Both the position numbers and the translations under genes were made by a program. The notes beneath the pieces were generated by a model. It ran no database searches and was not told the DNA's origin. It saw only the letters and a list, made by a program, of their open reading frames with translations. A DNA stretch of 64,000 nucleotides, taken from Vibrio rhizosphaerae (lineage in GTDB: Bacteria > Pseudomonadota > Gammaproteobacteria > Enterobacterales > Vibrionaceae). The stretch is taken from assembly GCF_024347095.1 (NCBI RefSeq), contig NZ_AP024903.1, positions 1,922,001 to 1,986,000 on the forward strand. Direction: 5' to 3'. Numbering within the stretch: the first letter of the stretch is position 1; the number at the start of each line of letters is the position of its first letter. Shown here piece after piece: positions 28,656 through 38,047 of the stretch.

Positions 28656-29597
28656 ATGAACTATCTTAGGGTTTTGTATATGATGGGTCTCACCGAGGAT
28701 GCGTATCAGGCCATGTTTAAACTATTCAATCAGTTCAAAGTCGTTGGTGACCTCAAAAACATTACAAAAGCCAGTAAAGTCATTGGTATTTCTCAACCGA
28801 CATTAACTCAAAATATTAGCCGCTTGGAACAATCCTTAGGTGTGACCTTATTAATCAGAAATAAAACGGGTATTGAACTGACCGAAGCCGGAAAAACCCT
28901 CTATAACAATGCCATTGAAACCGTTCATTCATATGATCGTTTAATCTCGGTTGCGGAAAAACTACAGCACCATACACAAGATACGTTGTCGATTAAATGT
29001 GGGTTTAACTGGACCCATACAGATTTTTTCGAAACAATAAAAACCGTGATCAACTCACATCAACATATAAAATTTAACATCAATAATGCAGAAATGGTGT
29101 CTTTGCCGGATGAACTCATCAAAAACAGTTGTGATATTGCCATGGGAATTATCCCCAATCGATTAATACAATATGATGAAATTGATTATGTGCCGGTATT
29201 TAAAAATAAAGTGACTATTTATGCCGACAAGAACCATCCCTTATTTTTAAAATCAAGCATTACGCAGGAGGATTTAATTCAATACAAATGGGTTGTACTC
29301 AGGTTTCTTAGTCAGTACACCATGATGGATAATTTATATAACTATATCGTCAGCCCAGAAAACGTTCACTGTATCAGCCACTCCGTTACCATTTCACTGA
29401 ATCTGGTCAAAGATACCGAATACTTGATCGTTTTATCTACACAGTTAGAAAAATTAGCGAATGACCATCAATTAAAAGCACTGCCGATTGAATTTAAACT
29501 ACCAGAATTCAATGGTGGTGTGATGTATTTAAAGAAAAATAACTTAGCTAAAGAAATTGCTAAAGAAATTGTAGAAAAATTTGAACAGGACAGATAA
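28656..29597 (+). CDS. LysR-family transcriptional regulator
   Basis: This is an up to 313-residue LysR-type regulator. The N-terminal winged HTH contains ITKASKVIGISQPTLTQNIS and RLEQSLGVTLLIRN; a substrate-binding domain follows. The start is uncertain: the ATG at 28656 is used, but the ATG at 28680 has AGGG 8 nt upstream and gives 305 residues. It converges on the two sulfatase genes and may control them. Base composition is more AT-rich than the mal genes beside it, which suggests that the 28.6-33 kb block was acquired separately. Confidence 0.85.
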   Translation: MNYLRVLYMMGLTEDAYQAMFKLFNQFKVVGDLKNITKASKVIGISQPTLTQNISRLEQSLGVTLLIRNKTGIELTEAGKTLYNNAIETVHSYDRLISVAEKLQHHTQDTLSIKCGFNWTHTDFFETIKTVINSHQHIKFNINNAEMVSLPDELIKNSCDIAMGIIPNRLIQYDEIDYVPVFKNKVTIYADKNHPLFLKSSITQEDLIQYKWVVLRFLSQYTMMDNLYNYIVSPENVHCISHSVTISLNLVKDTEYLIVLSTQLEKLANDHQLKALPIEFKLPEFNGGVMYLKKNNLAKEIAKEIVEKFEQDR

Positions 29598-29655
29598 TGA
29601 TGGTTCGGTATGAATATGATTCAAGCATTCATCTGTCGCTGATATATAATGTCAG

Positions 29656-29695
29656 CAGTACCATCTTAGCGTAATCATTCGCCAAGATGGTACTG
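29656..29695. terminator. Bidirectional terminator, LysR gene / sulfatase gene
   Basis: CAGTACCATCTT (29656-29667) pairs with AAGATGGTACTG (29684-29695), and an inner GCG/CGC pair extends the stem. It lies between the two convergent stop codons. Confidence 0.75.
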
Positions 29696-29707
29696 AGGGT
29701 TTATTGA

Positions 29708-31147
29708 TTACTCGAGGAAATCCAGTGTAATTGAACGTAGCCCTAATTTAGAACGGTCACAACCAGCAATCGTAGAATCAACGCCCGGTTTCAATGATTT
29801 ATGACCTTTACAAAATGGAGCGGTGACTTTTTCTAATGGGGTATCTTTTTCTTTAGCAAATGCCGCTTTCAGGAGCTTAAGTTGTTTTTCTGACTCTTTC
29901 GTTTGATTCTGAGAATTAATCAGCACTTCTTCCCCTGAACCCGGATTCAATTTAACAAATTTTCCGTCTTTATATAACTTCCAATCCTGATTGAAAACGA
30001 AGCTTGCCGGCTTCCGGTTCCACATCGGCGCATAGTGCATAAAGATGGTGTCTCTGACAGACGCTTTCTTCCCTTTGAGCACAGGAGCCTGACTGATACC
30101 GTCAATCTCTTGCTTAATTTTTATCCCAGCCAAATCGGTGATTGTCGGATACACATCCATAATATCAAATAGCCCGCTAACATGCTGTTTAGGCTGAATT
30201 TGACCTTTCCAAGAAACAACCATTGGAACGTGTGTACCATTCAAGGTAGGGAAACCTTTCCCACCTTTAACTTTATGGCCGTTACGATAAGAGGTGATTT
30301 TACTCAATGTACCATTGTCGGCAGTAAACACGAAGATTGTATTCTCTAACAATCCTTTGCTATCCACATATTTGACTAAGTCACCGACCTGTTTATCCAT
30401 ATACGAAACCATACCTGAGAACTTATTCTTTTCCCCTTCCGCATTCATGCTATCAGGTGTCACGACGTATGGGTCATGAGTCAGCATCATCGGATAGTAT
30501 AGGAAGAACGGCTTCTCTTGGTTTTTATTGATAAAATGTTTGGCAAATGTTTGGATCATATCCGGCCCGAAACCTTCTTCAAATGATGCTTTTTTATCAT
30601 TGTAAAAAAGAGTCGGTGCCCAATAACGTGAGCCTCTGTCAGAGAATGTATTGCGGAACCATACAAATGATTCTTCAAAACCGGCGCCGCTTGGCGTAAT
30701 GCCTTTCAGCCCATCAAAACCGTTACCGCTCAATTGCCATTTTCCGGCAATCGCCGTGGCGTAACCGGCCTCCTTAAAGGTATTACCAAATGTTATTTGG
30801 TCCGGGCCAAGATAACCAAAAGCTTTATAATTTTTACGGTTTTCAATCCCGGTCATCAAACGTGTTCGGGTTGGAGAACTGAGCGGCATTGCATGTGCAT
30901 TATCAAAAGAAACGCCACTTCTGGCCAATTGATCAACGTTGGGGCTGTAATATTCTCCGCCAAAATGACTGATGCCCTCAACCCCCATATCATCGACTAA
31001 TACAACAATGACATTCGGATGATCCGTCGGTACTCTGTTGGCATGTTCCGCAGCAAATGAATTCCCACTCAGACCAAGTGATAATGCTGCGGTGACACAT
31101 AAAGATAATGCCTTTGCTTTAGGATGGTTCAATTTCAATGCTTTCAT
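29708..31147 (-). CDS. Secreted Ser-type sulfatase (1)
   Basis: This is a 479-residue exported sulfatase. A signal peptide ends near SFAAEH, followed by the metal-site VDDMG (about residues 51-55). The active-site motif is S-S-P-T-R at 90-94, the serine form of C/S-x-P-x-R. The serine must be oxidised to formylglycine by a radical-SAM anSME enzyme, which is not in the window. The GKWQLSG segment replaces the usual GKWHLG, with Gln in place of the common His, so substrate or activity may differ. AAGGAA lies upstream of the ATG. Probably cleaves sulfate from algal or host polysaccharides. Confidence 0.88.
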   Translation of the reverse strand: MKALKLNHPKAKALSLCVTAALSLGLSGNSFAAEHANRVPTDHPNVIVVLVDDMGVEGISHFGGEYYSPNVDQLARSGVSFDNAHAMPLSSPTRTRLMTGIENRKNYKAFGYLGPDQITFGNTFKEAGYATAIAGKWQLSGNGFDGLKGITPSGAGFEESFVWFRNTFSDRGSRYWAPTLFYNDKKASFEEGFGPDMIQTFAKHFINKNQEKPFFLYYPMMLTHDPYVVTPDSMNAEGEKNKFSGMVSYMDKQVGDLVKYVDSKGLLENTIFVFTADNGTLSKITSYRNGHKVKGGKGFPTLNGTHVPMVVSWKGQIQPKQHVSGLFDIMDVYPTITDLAGIKIKQEIDGISQAPVLKGKKASVRDTIFMHYAPMWNRKPASFVFNQDWKLYKDGKFVKLNPGSGEEVLINSQNQTKESEKQLKLLKAAFAKEKDTPLEKVTAPFCKGHKSLKPGVDSTIAGCDRSKLGLRSITLDFLE

Positions 31148-31284
31148 GGTTATTCCTTTTCATTTCAAATTTGAGTTTCACGATCAATAATCCGATTCAT
31201 TTCATAATCATTGACTCGTATAGATTCATTCCTATCTATAAGAAAACTCATCAAGAAAAATCATATGATTATAATATTCATAGA

Positions 31285-32817
31285 CTACTTACAGTTGCTC
31301 CCTTTATATTGATCATCCAGATCAAACAGAGGCTCTTCCCATCCACCAATAGATTTATCATATTTATTTGCTTGCGCTGCTAGTTTCGCAACAATGTCCG
31401 GATATTTATCTGCGACATTATTTTTTTCTGCAACATCTTCATCCAAATTATATAATTCTGGTTTATCGAGTTTTTTCTTAACCATATGTGAGGATGTCAT
31501 GAAATGAATTTTCCATTTTCCCATTCGAAAAGCTTGTAAATCCCCCATATAGTAATATGGCATCTCTTGCCTTGGAGATGCTTTACCTTGCAATAGCATC
31601 TGAGACATATCAAATCCATCCAGATTGACATTGGGCAAAGTGGAATGAGTCAATTTGGTTAATGTCGGTAAGAAATCTAAAGCAGAGAACATCTCATTGG
31701 AATGACCCGGTTTGATATGGCCTGACCACCGAATAATCGCAGGAACTCGCACGCCCCCTTCATAGGTTGTTGCTTTTCCGTCACGGTAAGGTAAAGCGGA
31801 TCCCGCAGCACCATACTTTTGATATCCGAGCCAGGGTCCATTATCAGATGTAAAAATAACAATGGTATCTTCATCTAATCCCTGCTGGTGTAATTGACGG
31901 AGAATTCGACCTGCGGAGTCATCGATTTCTTTCATGACATCCCCATATGCTGTATCCGTAACCCCTTTAAATTTGGGAGAGGTAAATAAAGGCACATGGG
32001 TTTGAGGATATGAGACAAATAAGAAGAACGGATTGTCTTTATGCTCTTCGATATAATGGACGGCTCTGTTTGTTATATCCTGTGTGAACTCACTTTGATT
32101 CATAATACCTGTGATATTATCATCAAATTTTCCGTTATTTTTATAAGAGTGATATACAGGCACATCAAAAGCAGATTGGTTGCCACGGCCATCATTGCCA
32201 ATCAGATCAGCTTTCTTCGATGCACGCTCTTTAAGTGCGGCTTTGCGTTCTTCAGGCGTACCACAATGGAGAGCACCAATGTTCTTTTGATTATCAAATT
32301 TGTTGTAGAACATATCATTAGAACCGGGAATGCCATACCATTCATCAAAACCATGTCGGGTCGGTGTAAACTGATTATGATCTCCGACACCCAAATGCCA
32401 TTTCCCTAACAGCGCGGTGTCGTACCCATTGTCATCCAATATATCAGCAAGTGTCGTTTCGCTCTGAGGCAATCCATCCTTATCGAAGTCGAGCAATACA
32501 TGCATGTGTTTTCCCCACATACCCGTCCGATTACCAAGCCGACCGGTAAATAATCCGGCTCTGGAAGGTGAACTCACCGATGAAGATGTATAAAAGCTTT
32601 GTAAATTGATACCGGCCCGGGAAAATTCATCCAGCTTCGGAGTCGTTACTTTTCCGCCATTGGCACTGATATCAGAAAACCCGGCATCATCCAGATATAA
32701 TACGACAACATTGGGCTTCTTCACGGGTTCATTCGTGGATATTGCTGTAGCATTTGCAGGGATCGAGTGACAAAAAATACTGCTCGTCACTAACGTCGCT
32801 AATATTGTTTTCTTCAT
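31285..32817 (-). CDS. Secreted Ser-type sulfatase (2)
   Basis: This is a 510-residue exported sulfatase. The signal peptide MKKTILATLVTSSIFCHSIP leads to ANATA. The metal site is LDDAGFSD, the catalytic motif is S-S-P-S-R at about 82-86, and GKWHLG and SDNGPW are canonical. I chose the ATG at 32817 because GGAG lies 6 nt before it and a clean signal peptide follows; a longer reading to 32886 has no support. It precedes sulfatase 1 on the same strand with 137 bp between them, so they may form an operon. Like its neighbour it needs an anSME maturase from elsewhere. Confidence 0.9.
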   Translation of the reverse strand: MKKTILATLVTSSIFCHSIPANATAISTNEPVKKPNVVVLYLDDAGFSDISANGGKVTTPKLDEFSRAGINLQSFYTSSSVSSPSRAGLFTGRLGNRTGMWGKHMHVLLDFDKDGLPQSETTLADILDDNGYDTALLGKWHLGVGDHNQFTPTRHGFDEWYGIPGSNDMFYNKFDNQKNIGALHCGTPEERKAALKERASKKADLIGNDGRGNQSAFDVPVYHSYKNNGKFDDNITGIMNQSEFTQDITNRAVHYIEEHKDNPFFLFVSYPQTHVPLFTSPKFKGVTDTAYGDVMKEIDDSAGRILRQLHQQGLDEDTIVIFTSDNGPWLGYQKYGAAGSALPYRDGKATTYEGGVRVPAIIRWSGHIKPGHSNEMFSALDFLPTLTKLTHSTLPNVNLDGFDMSQMLLQGKASPRQEMPYYYMGDLQAFRMGKWKIHFMTSSHMVKKKLDKPELYNLDEDVAEKNNVADKYPDIVAKLAAQANKYDKSIGGWEEPLFDLDDQYKGSNCK

Positions 32818-33679
32818 GAAAAACTCCATTGACACATATTTTCGAGTAAGAACTATGCCGACATTGAATAAAATGTAATTGACCATGTATATGCCATGAC
32901 TTTAACTAAACCATGGCACATACGTTTCAGGATCATCATCAATATTTTTTACGCACAAAAAAAGGCAACACCCGAAAATGTTCAAGCCTGACCGGAATTT
33001 AAATAAATTCCTGATCACATTGCTTAACACAATCTGAGTATTGCCCTATTGAGGTAACAATCCCTTTAAATGCACAGGATTACTTCAAATAAAAGATAAT
33101 TGAGTGAATCCTGACTGGCACTATCGGTAAAGACCAAATGATAATATCCCGTAATATTAACAATCATATTATCAATAAAGGTAATCGTTAGAGAAATAGA
33201 ATGATTCTATGTTTTTCATTGAATAACACTATTGAAGACTTTTTTTTCTTAAAAACGTAGTAAAATAACGCCACTATCTGTCATATTTTCTCTATTTCTC
33301 CTTATTTTGTTGTTTTTTATTTACAAAAACAGACTTCACTGATCATTGTTCATTTGGTGTATCTGGGATGTAAACAAAGGAAAAATGCTATCGTCTCAAA
33401 TTCAGAGTGATAAATATCTCAATTTTAGAGACCGACGGTTATTCCTTCAGCGGCACTTTTACGTCAGCGTAACGACAGTCACCGCAACGAGCTACGCTTT
33501 GGGTGAGCAAACTTGTTTTAGGTGAGCAAACTTATGTGATGCATCTTCGTGATTTAGTGCGAAAGCAAAAATACATGACAGGTGATAATGTGATAACAGG
33601 TGATAATGTGATAACAGGTGCTGAAAACAGAGAGGTATGAGTATAACAGGAAGATTTTTGAAGAAAGATAATGCAGATA
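32818..33679. other. AT-rich intergenic region with two tandem repeats
   Basis: No gene is visible. Two small tandem repeats lie near the tRNA end: GGTGAGCAAACTT at 33502 and 33521 (19-bp period), and the 18-bp unit GGTGATAATGTGATAACA at 33581 and 33599 plus a GGTG remnant. The rest is AT-rich and should contain the sulfatase promoter, but I cannot place it. Confidence 0.5.
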
Positions 33680-33756
33680 TGGTGCGTCTGAGTGGACTCG
33701 AACCACCGACCCCCGCCATGTCAAGGCGATACTCTAACCAACTGAGCTACAGACGC
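33680..33756 (-). tRNA. tRNA-Val(GAC)
   Basis: A 77-nt cloverleaf with encoded CCA. The acceptor stem GCGTCTG pairs with CAGACGC. The anticodon loop TTGACAT gives anticodon GAC, and the T-arm GGTTCGAGTCC is canonical. Second of two tandem copies in transcription order. Confidence 0.97.
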
Positions 33757-33777
33757 ATTTTGATGTTTTCTTGTATA

Positions 33778-33854
33778 TGGTGCGTCCGAGTGGACTCGAA
33801 CCACCGACCCCCGCCATGTCAAGGCGATACTCTAACCAACTGAGCTACGGACGC
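33778..33854 (-). tRNA. tRNA-Val(GAC)
   Basis: This 77-nt copy is identical to its neighbour except for one compensated acceptor pair (GCGTCCG with CGGACGC). It is first in transcription order, 21 bp before the next copy. Confidence 0.97.
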
Positions 33855-34109
33855 ATCAATCAAGAACGGAGTGGATATTAGCGACAGTCTGAACGTTGTG
33901 CAAGAAAAATTTCCCTGAAAATGAACCGATTGCCTTTAAGTTCACCAATATGAATCTTTTTTGTGCAATCGGAATCATTCTTGATCGAAATTTCATCCTT
34001 TTTTCTGTCGCGGCAAACTGCAATACGAGTCCAATTTTGTGACATTTACCCAAAAAACTAGTTGAAGTATTACAATGATTGCGTAACATATCTCAATTGG
34101 CTAGAACAT

Positions 34110-35186
34110 ATGCAGAACGCCCTTAAAATGGATGATCGATTACCTAATAAATCATACTTGCTCAGAACGTCCGTTCTTTCCGGTATCAGTCTATTTTTAA
34201 CGTTGATAGCACTGTTCTTTGCCCTCTTCCATGCCATTCATCGCAACGATTTATTTCTGGCCTTCGCTGAGTGTATTCTGTCGATCTATTCTTACTTTAT
34301 TTATACCCAACTCAAACAGAAGCGCTATCCCAAGCAGTACATCCTTTATTATGCTTACTATCTGATGTTTATGCTGTTAGCCGGCACATACTTTCAACCA
34401 ATCGCTCAGGGGCTGTTCATCTGGAGTTGTCTTGCTCCGATCGTATTGTACTTATTACTCGGTATCAAACACGGCATGTATACCAGCGGCCTGTTTTTGG
34501 TGATTCAATCTGCGATCATCATGATGAAGCTCAGTCAGGATGCAACCTACAGCATGTTAGAAAGCATGTTTAATCTGGTGCTCTGCTATCTCGGGATCTG
34601 GATTGTGTCACATCTTTATGAATCCAATCGTTCTGATATTGAAAATTCACTGATGTATCTTGCTTCCCGAGATTCGTTGACGGGCACACATAACCGATTA
34701 TCGCTGTCAACGTCGTTTTATCGTTTTACGACGACGAAAAAAGAGCAACAACATTTGAGTCTGCTCATTCTTGACATTGATTACTTTAAACAGATTAACG
34801 ACCGGTTTGGTCATGACATTGGTGATAAGGTTTTGATCGAAACCAGTTTGATCATTAGCCGTATCGTCGGTGATGAGAATCTCTTTCGAATTGGCGGAGA
34901 AGAGTTTTGTATTACCTTATTCGATGTCGATTTGGATGAGGCCAAAAAAGTCGGTGAAAAGCTTCGCCACACCATCAGCAATCACCTGTTCAGCTTTGGT
35001 GACAAACGTTTACAGTTAACGTTAAGTATCGGAATCTGTCGTTACCGCAACGGGGATAACCTCTCTGACATCCTGAAACTGGCCGATATTGAGCTTTATA
35101 AAGCGAAGAAAAATGGGAAGAATCAGGTACGAATTTGTCAGACAGATTCCTCCTCGCTGAACGATGAGGTTTACAAATCAGCTTAA
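34110..35186 (+). CDS. Membrane-bound diguanylate cyclase (GGDEF)
   Basis: The 358-residue protein has about six membrane segments (residues 20-170) and a C-terminal GGDEF domain with RDSLTGTHNR, LDIDYFKQINDRFGHDIGD and the catalytic FRIGGEEF. It should make cyclic-di-GMP from GTP. The usual inhibitory RxxD site before GGEEF is not obvious (RIVGDENLF instead). The start is uncertain: a TTG at 34062 opens the frame, while ATGs at 34110 and 34128 are more plausible; none has a clear Shine-Dalgarno. Cyclic-di-GMP controls LapA/FrhA-type adhesins, which is relevant to the locus at 43-63 kb. Confidence 0.88.
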   Translation: MQNALKMDDRLPNKSYLLRTSVLSGISLFLTLIALFFALFHAIHRNDLFLAFAECILSIYSYFIYTQLKQKRYPKQYILYYAYYLMFMLLAGTYFQPIAQGLFIWSCLAPIVLYLLLGIKHGMYTSGLFLVIQSAIIMMKLSQDATYSMLESMFNLVLCYLGIWIVSHLYESNRSDIENSLMYLASRDSLTGTHNRLSLSTSFYRFTTTKKEQQHLSLLILDIDYFKQINDRFGHDIGDKVLIETSLIISRIVGDENLFRIGGEEFCITLFDVDLDEAKKVGEKLRHTISNHLFSFGDKRLQLTLSIGICRYRNGDNLSDILKLADIELYKAKKNGKNQVRICQTDSSSLNDEVYKSA

Positions 35187-35202
35187 TGTAGCGTTGCTAC
35201 AT
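35186..35202. terminator. Small hairpin between convergent genes
   Basis: ATGTAGC (35186-35192) and GCTACAT (35196-35202) form a 7-bp stem right at the cyclase stop, 17 bp from the convergent gene's stop. It is short with no clear T-run, so termination is uncertain. Confidence 0.4.
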
Positions 35203-35218
35203 GCCTTACTGCCTCCGA

Positions 35219-35887
35219 TTACTCGTTCTCATCGTTATCTTCATAAACCACATTATAATTTTCAGTATAGTTACAATGTGGCTGGCGACTACAGGTAAAG
35301 AATCGCCGTCCCTTATAATCGCCCTGCGTCGCGACCCGAATAACCATCGGGCTGCCACATTTTTTACAGAATCGAACTTCTTTATCCGCTTCAATCAAAT
35401 CAATATGAGCCGCCAGAAGTCGCCGTAACCGACTAACCTGATAGCTATATTTGATGTTTGCTCCAATCAAAGGAATATTGGCAGAGCGACAGACACTCAA
35501 CAGCAGTTTTTCACGTTCAATCTTCGTCTTACTCAATGATTTCCCATTATCGAGTTCAATCACAGCCCGGGCTTCAAATGTTCTGGGATCACAGACGACA
35601 AACTGAAAACTATGTTTTGAAATCTTGTGGCTGGCAATAAAAATGTCTTTTTTCTTTTTCAGTCCGGTAGGAACTAATAACTGCGCCATGTTCACTTTGG
35701 CAAAGACAATCCCCTGCTCCCCAACCGCTTCAATTAATGCACGATAAAATATACTCTCTGCGGGGTTGAGCAACGGGCCGAATCGTCGATAACTATATTC
35801 TTGACTGTCATCTTTTTTAATGATGTAACGCTGCGCAAAAAGAAAGAATAAAACTAACAATGCAACAATAATAAAGATGTTCAGCAT
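35219..35887 (-). CDS. DUF2726 protein with topoisomerase-type zinc finger
   Basis: The 222-residue protein has an N-terminal membrane anchor (MLNIFIIVALLVLFFLFAQR). A DUF2726 nuclease-like domain follows (LLNPAESIFYRALIEAV ... VVCDPRTFEARAVIELDNGKS). A C-terminal four-Cys zinc finger of the topoisomerase type is present (CKKCGSPM ... FFTCSRQPHC). The family is common in Vibrio; its biochemical role is unknown, but the restriction-endonuclease-like core and DNA-binding finger suggest nucleic-acid handling. I chose the ATG at 35887; a longer reading to 35953 adds a sequence not typical of the family. Confidence 0.83.
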   Translation of the reverse strand: MLNIFIIVALLVLFFLFAQRYIIKKDDSQEYSYRRFGPLLNPAESIFYRALIEAVGEQGIVFAKVNMAQLLVPTGLKKKKDIFIASHKISKHSFQFVVCDPRTFEARAVIELDNGKSLSKTKIEREKLLLSVCRSANIPLIGANIKYSYQVSRLRRLLAAHIDLIEADKEVRFCKKCGSPMVIRVATQGDYKGRRFFTCSRQPHCNYTENYNVVYEDNDENE

Positions 35888-36041
35888 CGGAATGAAATAC
35901 CTCCAGTGATGCGCTTTAGTGCAGAGCAGGCATGTGCCATCCCCATCGATCACACAAACCCGTCAGATAAAACAGAGTGTCCGGTCAATCCGAATGATCA
36001 ATCATCGCCGACAGCTGAGAGATATACGGTTCTGAGTCTGG

Positions 36042-37019
36042 TTATACCGTTTCAAAAATATACTGATCCATCATGCCCACGAGTTTACCGATTTCCGGTT
36101 TGGTAATCGTGTCATTGGCACCCAATGTCAATGCTTTATGACGGTTATCATCACTCATCAGGGACGAGAACATGACAATTGGAATATCACGATATGAGTT
36201 ATTATCTCTCAGTCGTTTCACCAAGTGCATTCCGTCCATACGAGGCATTTCCACGTCTGTCACCACTGCATCAATCAGCTCCCGAACCTGAACACCTTCC
36301 TTCGCGGCGGCTTGTTCAATACTCATTAATTTTTCAAAGGCCTCACCACCATCTTTACAGGCAATGACGTTATAACCGGCAGAGCTCAGGGTGTCTTGAA
36401 TCAGACTACGAATAAATGCAGAATCATCAACGACCATGACAGTCTTCGCATTTCTTTTACTGACCATTTTCTGATTCAGGTCGATGCTTTTATCCACTCT
36501 GACATCATACTTTTCCATACTCAGTTCAGGGTTAATATCTGCAATGATTTTTTCAAAATCCAAAATCATAATCAGATGCCCTTCTTTGCGCACGACGGCT
36601 ACCACACAATCTTGCTCACCGGCTTCAAGAAACTGACTTGGCGATTCAACATCATTCCACGAAATCCGGTGAATTCTGCTGACACTGTCGATTAAGAATC
36701 CATTTGTCATCCGGTTAAAATCCGTCACGATAACAAATTTGCTCTCCACATCCGGTGACTTCGGAATACCGAGCCAACCAGCCAAATCAACCAACGGCGT
36801 GAGGATATCCCGGGAAGAAAATACACCAATCATATGTGGCTGAGCATTCGGATAATCTGTGGTTTCCGGAACCTGAATCACCTCCCGGACTTTTGCTACG
36901 TTAATGCCGTAATAACAAGTTTTAGTGCCTCCGTTCGGTAGACGTTTTTCTATATGAAACTCGATAATCTCAAGTTCATTGGTGCCGCTTTCTGTCAAGA
37001 TCGTACTAGTTTGACTCAT
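36042..37019 (-). CDS. cheV: Chemotaxis coupling protein CheV
   Basis: The 325-residue protein has an N-terminal CheW-like domain (about 15-175; CYYGINVAKVREVI, then FSSRDILTPLVDLAGWLG) and a C-terminal response-regulator receiver domain (about 195-325). Phospho-acceptor site TDVEMPRMDG and the acidic VVDDSAF are present. It couples chemoreceptors to CheA and is adjusted by phosphorylation. It stands alone here without other che genes, as CheV paralogs often do in Vibrio. Confidence 0.95.
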   Translation of the reverse strand: MSQTSTILTESGTNELEIIEFHIEKRLPNGGTKTCYYGINVAKVREVIQVPETTDYPNAQPHMIGVFSSRDILTPLVDLAGWLGIPKSPDVESKFVIVTDFNRMTNGFLIDSVSRIHRISWNDVESPSQFLEAGEQDCVVAVVRKEGHLIMILDFEKIIADINPELSMEKYDVRVDKSIDLNQKMVSKRNAKTVMVVDDSAFIRSLIQDTLSSAGYNVIACKDGGEAFEKLMSIEQAAAKEGVQVRELIDAVVTDVEMPRMDGMHLVKRLRDNNSYRDIPIVMFSSLMSDDNRHKALTLGANDTITKPEIGKLVGMMDQYIFETV

Positions 37020-37529
37020 ACCACTCTACTTCTATTCTGGATTGATCCGGGCTGTAAAAACAGCAACTTTAACATTGTTATTGTAGATCTTATCTACCCG
37101 ACTATCGTTATTTTATCGGTGAATAAACGAAAGAATATGACCAGTATCTGATTGTTTCATCTCAAACAAAACTTTCTCTTTCATCAGAGCAGCGCCGATC
37201 ACATAGATGTTCCGTCATTCATATTGTCAGGGTTTCAAAAAAATAACAATAAATTCATCAGCTAAGTCAGCGTCAGTATCATCAGCTAATTTACTGAAAC
37301 GCACGGCAGATACAAGCGCTGCTATCACGAAAATAACTTTAGAAATTTCATCATAAATTTTGGCAAAGATCACAGAGAAAAGGTGACTTATTCCCTGAGC
37401 ATTGCCGGATAGATTGTATACTTTTTATACGGATTGTTGAAACTATTGCATCATTATAAAAAGTCATCCGAACAGTATGTGGTACCCGTTGGAAAACGAT
37501 TGGAAGAGCAAAAATAGAAGGAACATACA
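37020..37529. other. Intergenic region upstream of cheV and the small ORF
   Basis: AT-rich 510 bp between divergent genes. It should hold promoters for both, but I see no specific operator, RNA gene or repeat. Confidence 0.4.
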
Positions 37530-37760
37530 ATGAGACGCGATGAGCTAGGTATTTGTTTATCCCATGAGATGCTGGTAGACAATTTAGATTCAACTTTTAC
37601 CTGTATCCGTGCTTATAAAGCCGTAGCCAATGATGTCGATGATTTGCCTCCTTTGCTTGCATTTCCTCAAATGAAAGGCAAAGACGTCCTATTATCGATG
37701 AAAGGCAGACACAAACTGATATGGCGAGCTGATTTCTTCTGCCCCAGTTTTCATAAGTAA
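37530..37760 (+). CDS. Small hypothetical protein
   Basis: A 76-residue ORF starting MRRDELGICLSHEMLVDNLD, with AGAAGGA 9-10 nt upstream of the ATG. It has no signal peptide or membrane segment and the family is not recognised. The good ribosome binding site and isolated position support a real gene. It ends about 50 bp before the pseudoknot-capable segment in front of metA, which could be its 3' end or the metA leader. Confidence 0.5.
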   Translation: MRRDELGICLSHEMLVDNLDSTFTCIRAYKAVANDVDDLPPLLAFPQMKGKDVLLSMKGRHKLIWRADFFCPSFHK

Positions 37761-37811
37761 ACAAATTCCATCAATAAATCTGACCATTGTCTGTCATCTC
37801 ATTTCTTGTCA

Positions 37812-37865
37812 CCACAGATAGGCCAACCGCTCCGCAGCTGGCACTTATCTGTGGGAGACGGTTGG
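37812..37865 (+). ncRNA. Pseudoknot-capable leader element upstream of metA
   Basis: CCACAGATA (37812-37820) pairs with TATCTGTGG (37846-37854), and CCAACCG (37823-37829) pairs with CGGTTGG (37859-37865). The two perfect stems of 9 and 7 bp cross, so they form a pseudoknot or are mutually exclusive. A TTTTT run at 37874-37878 follows the second stem, so that stem could act as a terminator. A further hairpin TTGCGT/ACGCAA lies at 37885-37903. It could be a metabolite-sensing leader of metA or the 3' end of the small ORF transcript. It does not match the SAM-II or SAM-I sequences I know. Confidence 0.5.
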
Positions 37866-38004
37866 CATCTCTGTTTTTATGATGTTGCGTATCCATCACG
37901 CAATGTCAACTGGCAACTTGGAGTCAAACACCAATAACATTCAAAGATCCGTGTTAAGCATCCTTGATTTCTGCTCGACATATGAGATCGATTCGGTTAA
38001 CTTT

Positions 38005-38028
38005 AGATGTATAGACGTCCAGATAGAT
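38005..38028 (+). promoter_or_regulatory. MetJ operator: three tandem met boxes
   Basis: AGATGTAT, AGACGTCC and AGATAGAT follow each other without spacing. They match the 8-bp MetJ box AGACGTCT at 5, 7 and 5 of 8 positions by eye. The array ends 19 bp before the metA start. MetJ with S-adenosylmethionine should repress metA here. Confidence 0.82.
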
Positions 38029-38047
38029 TTATTGTGAGAGTGATACT

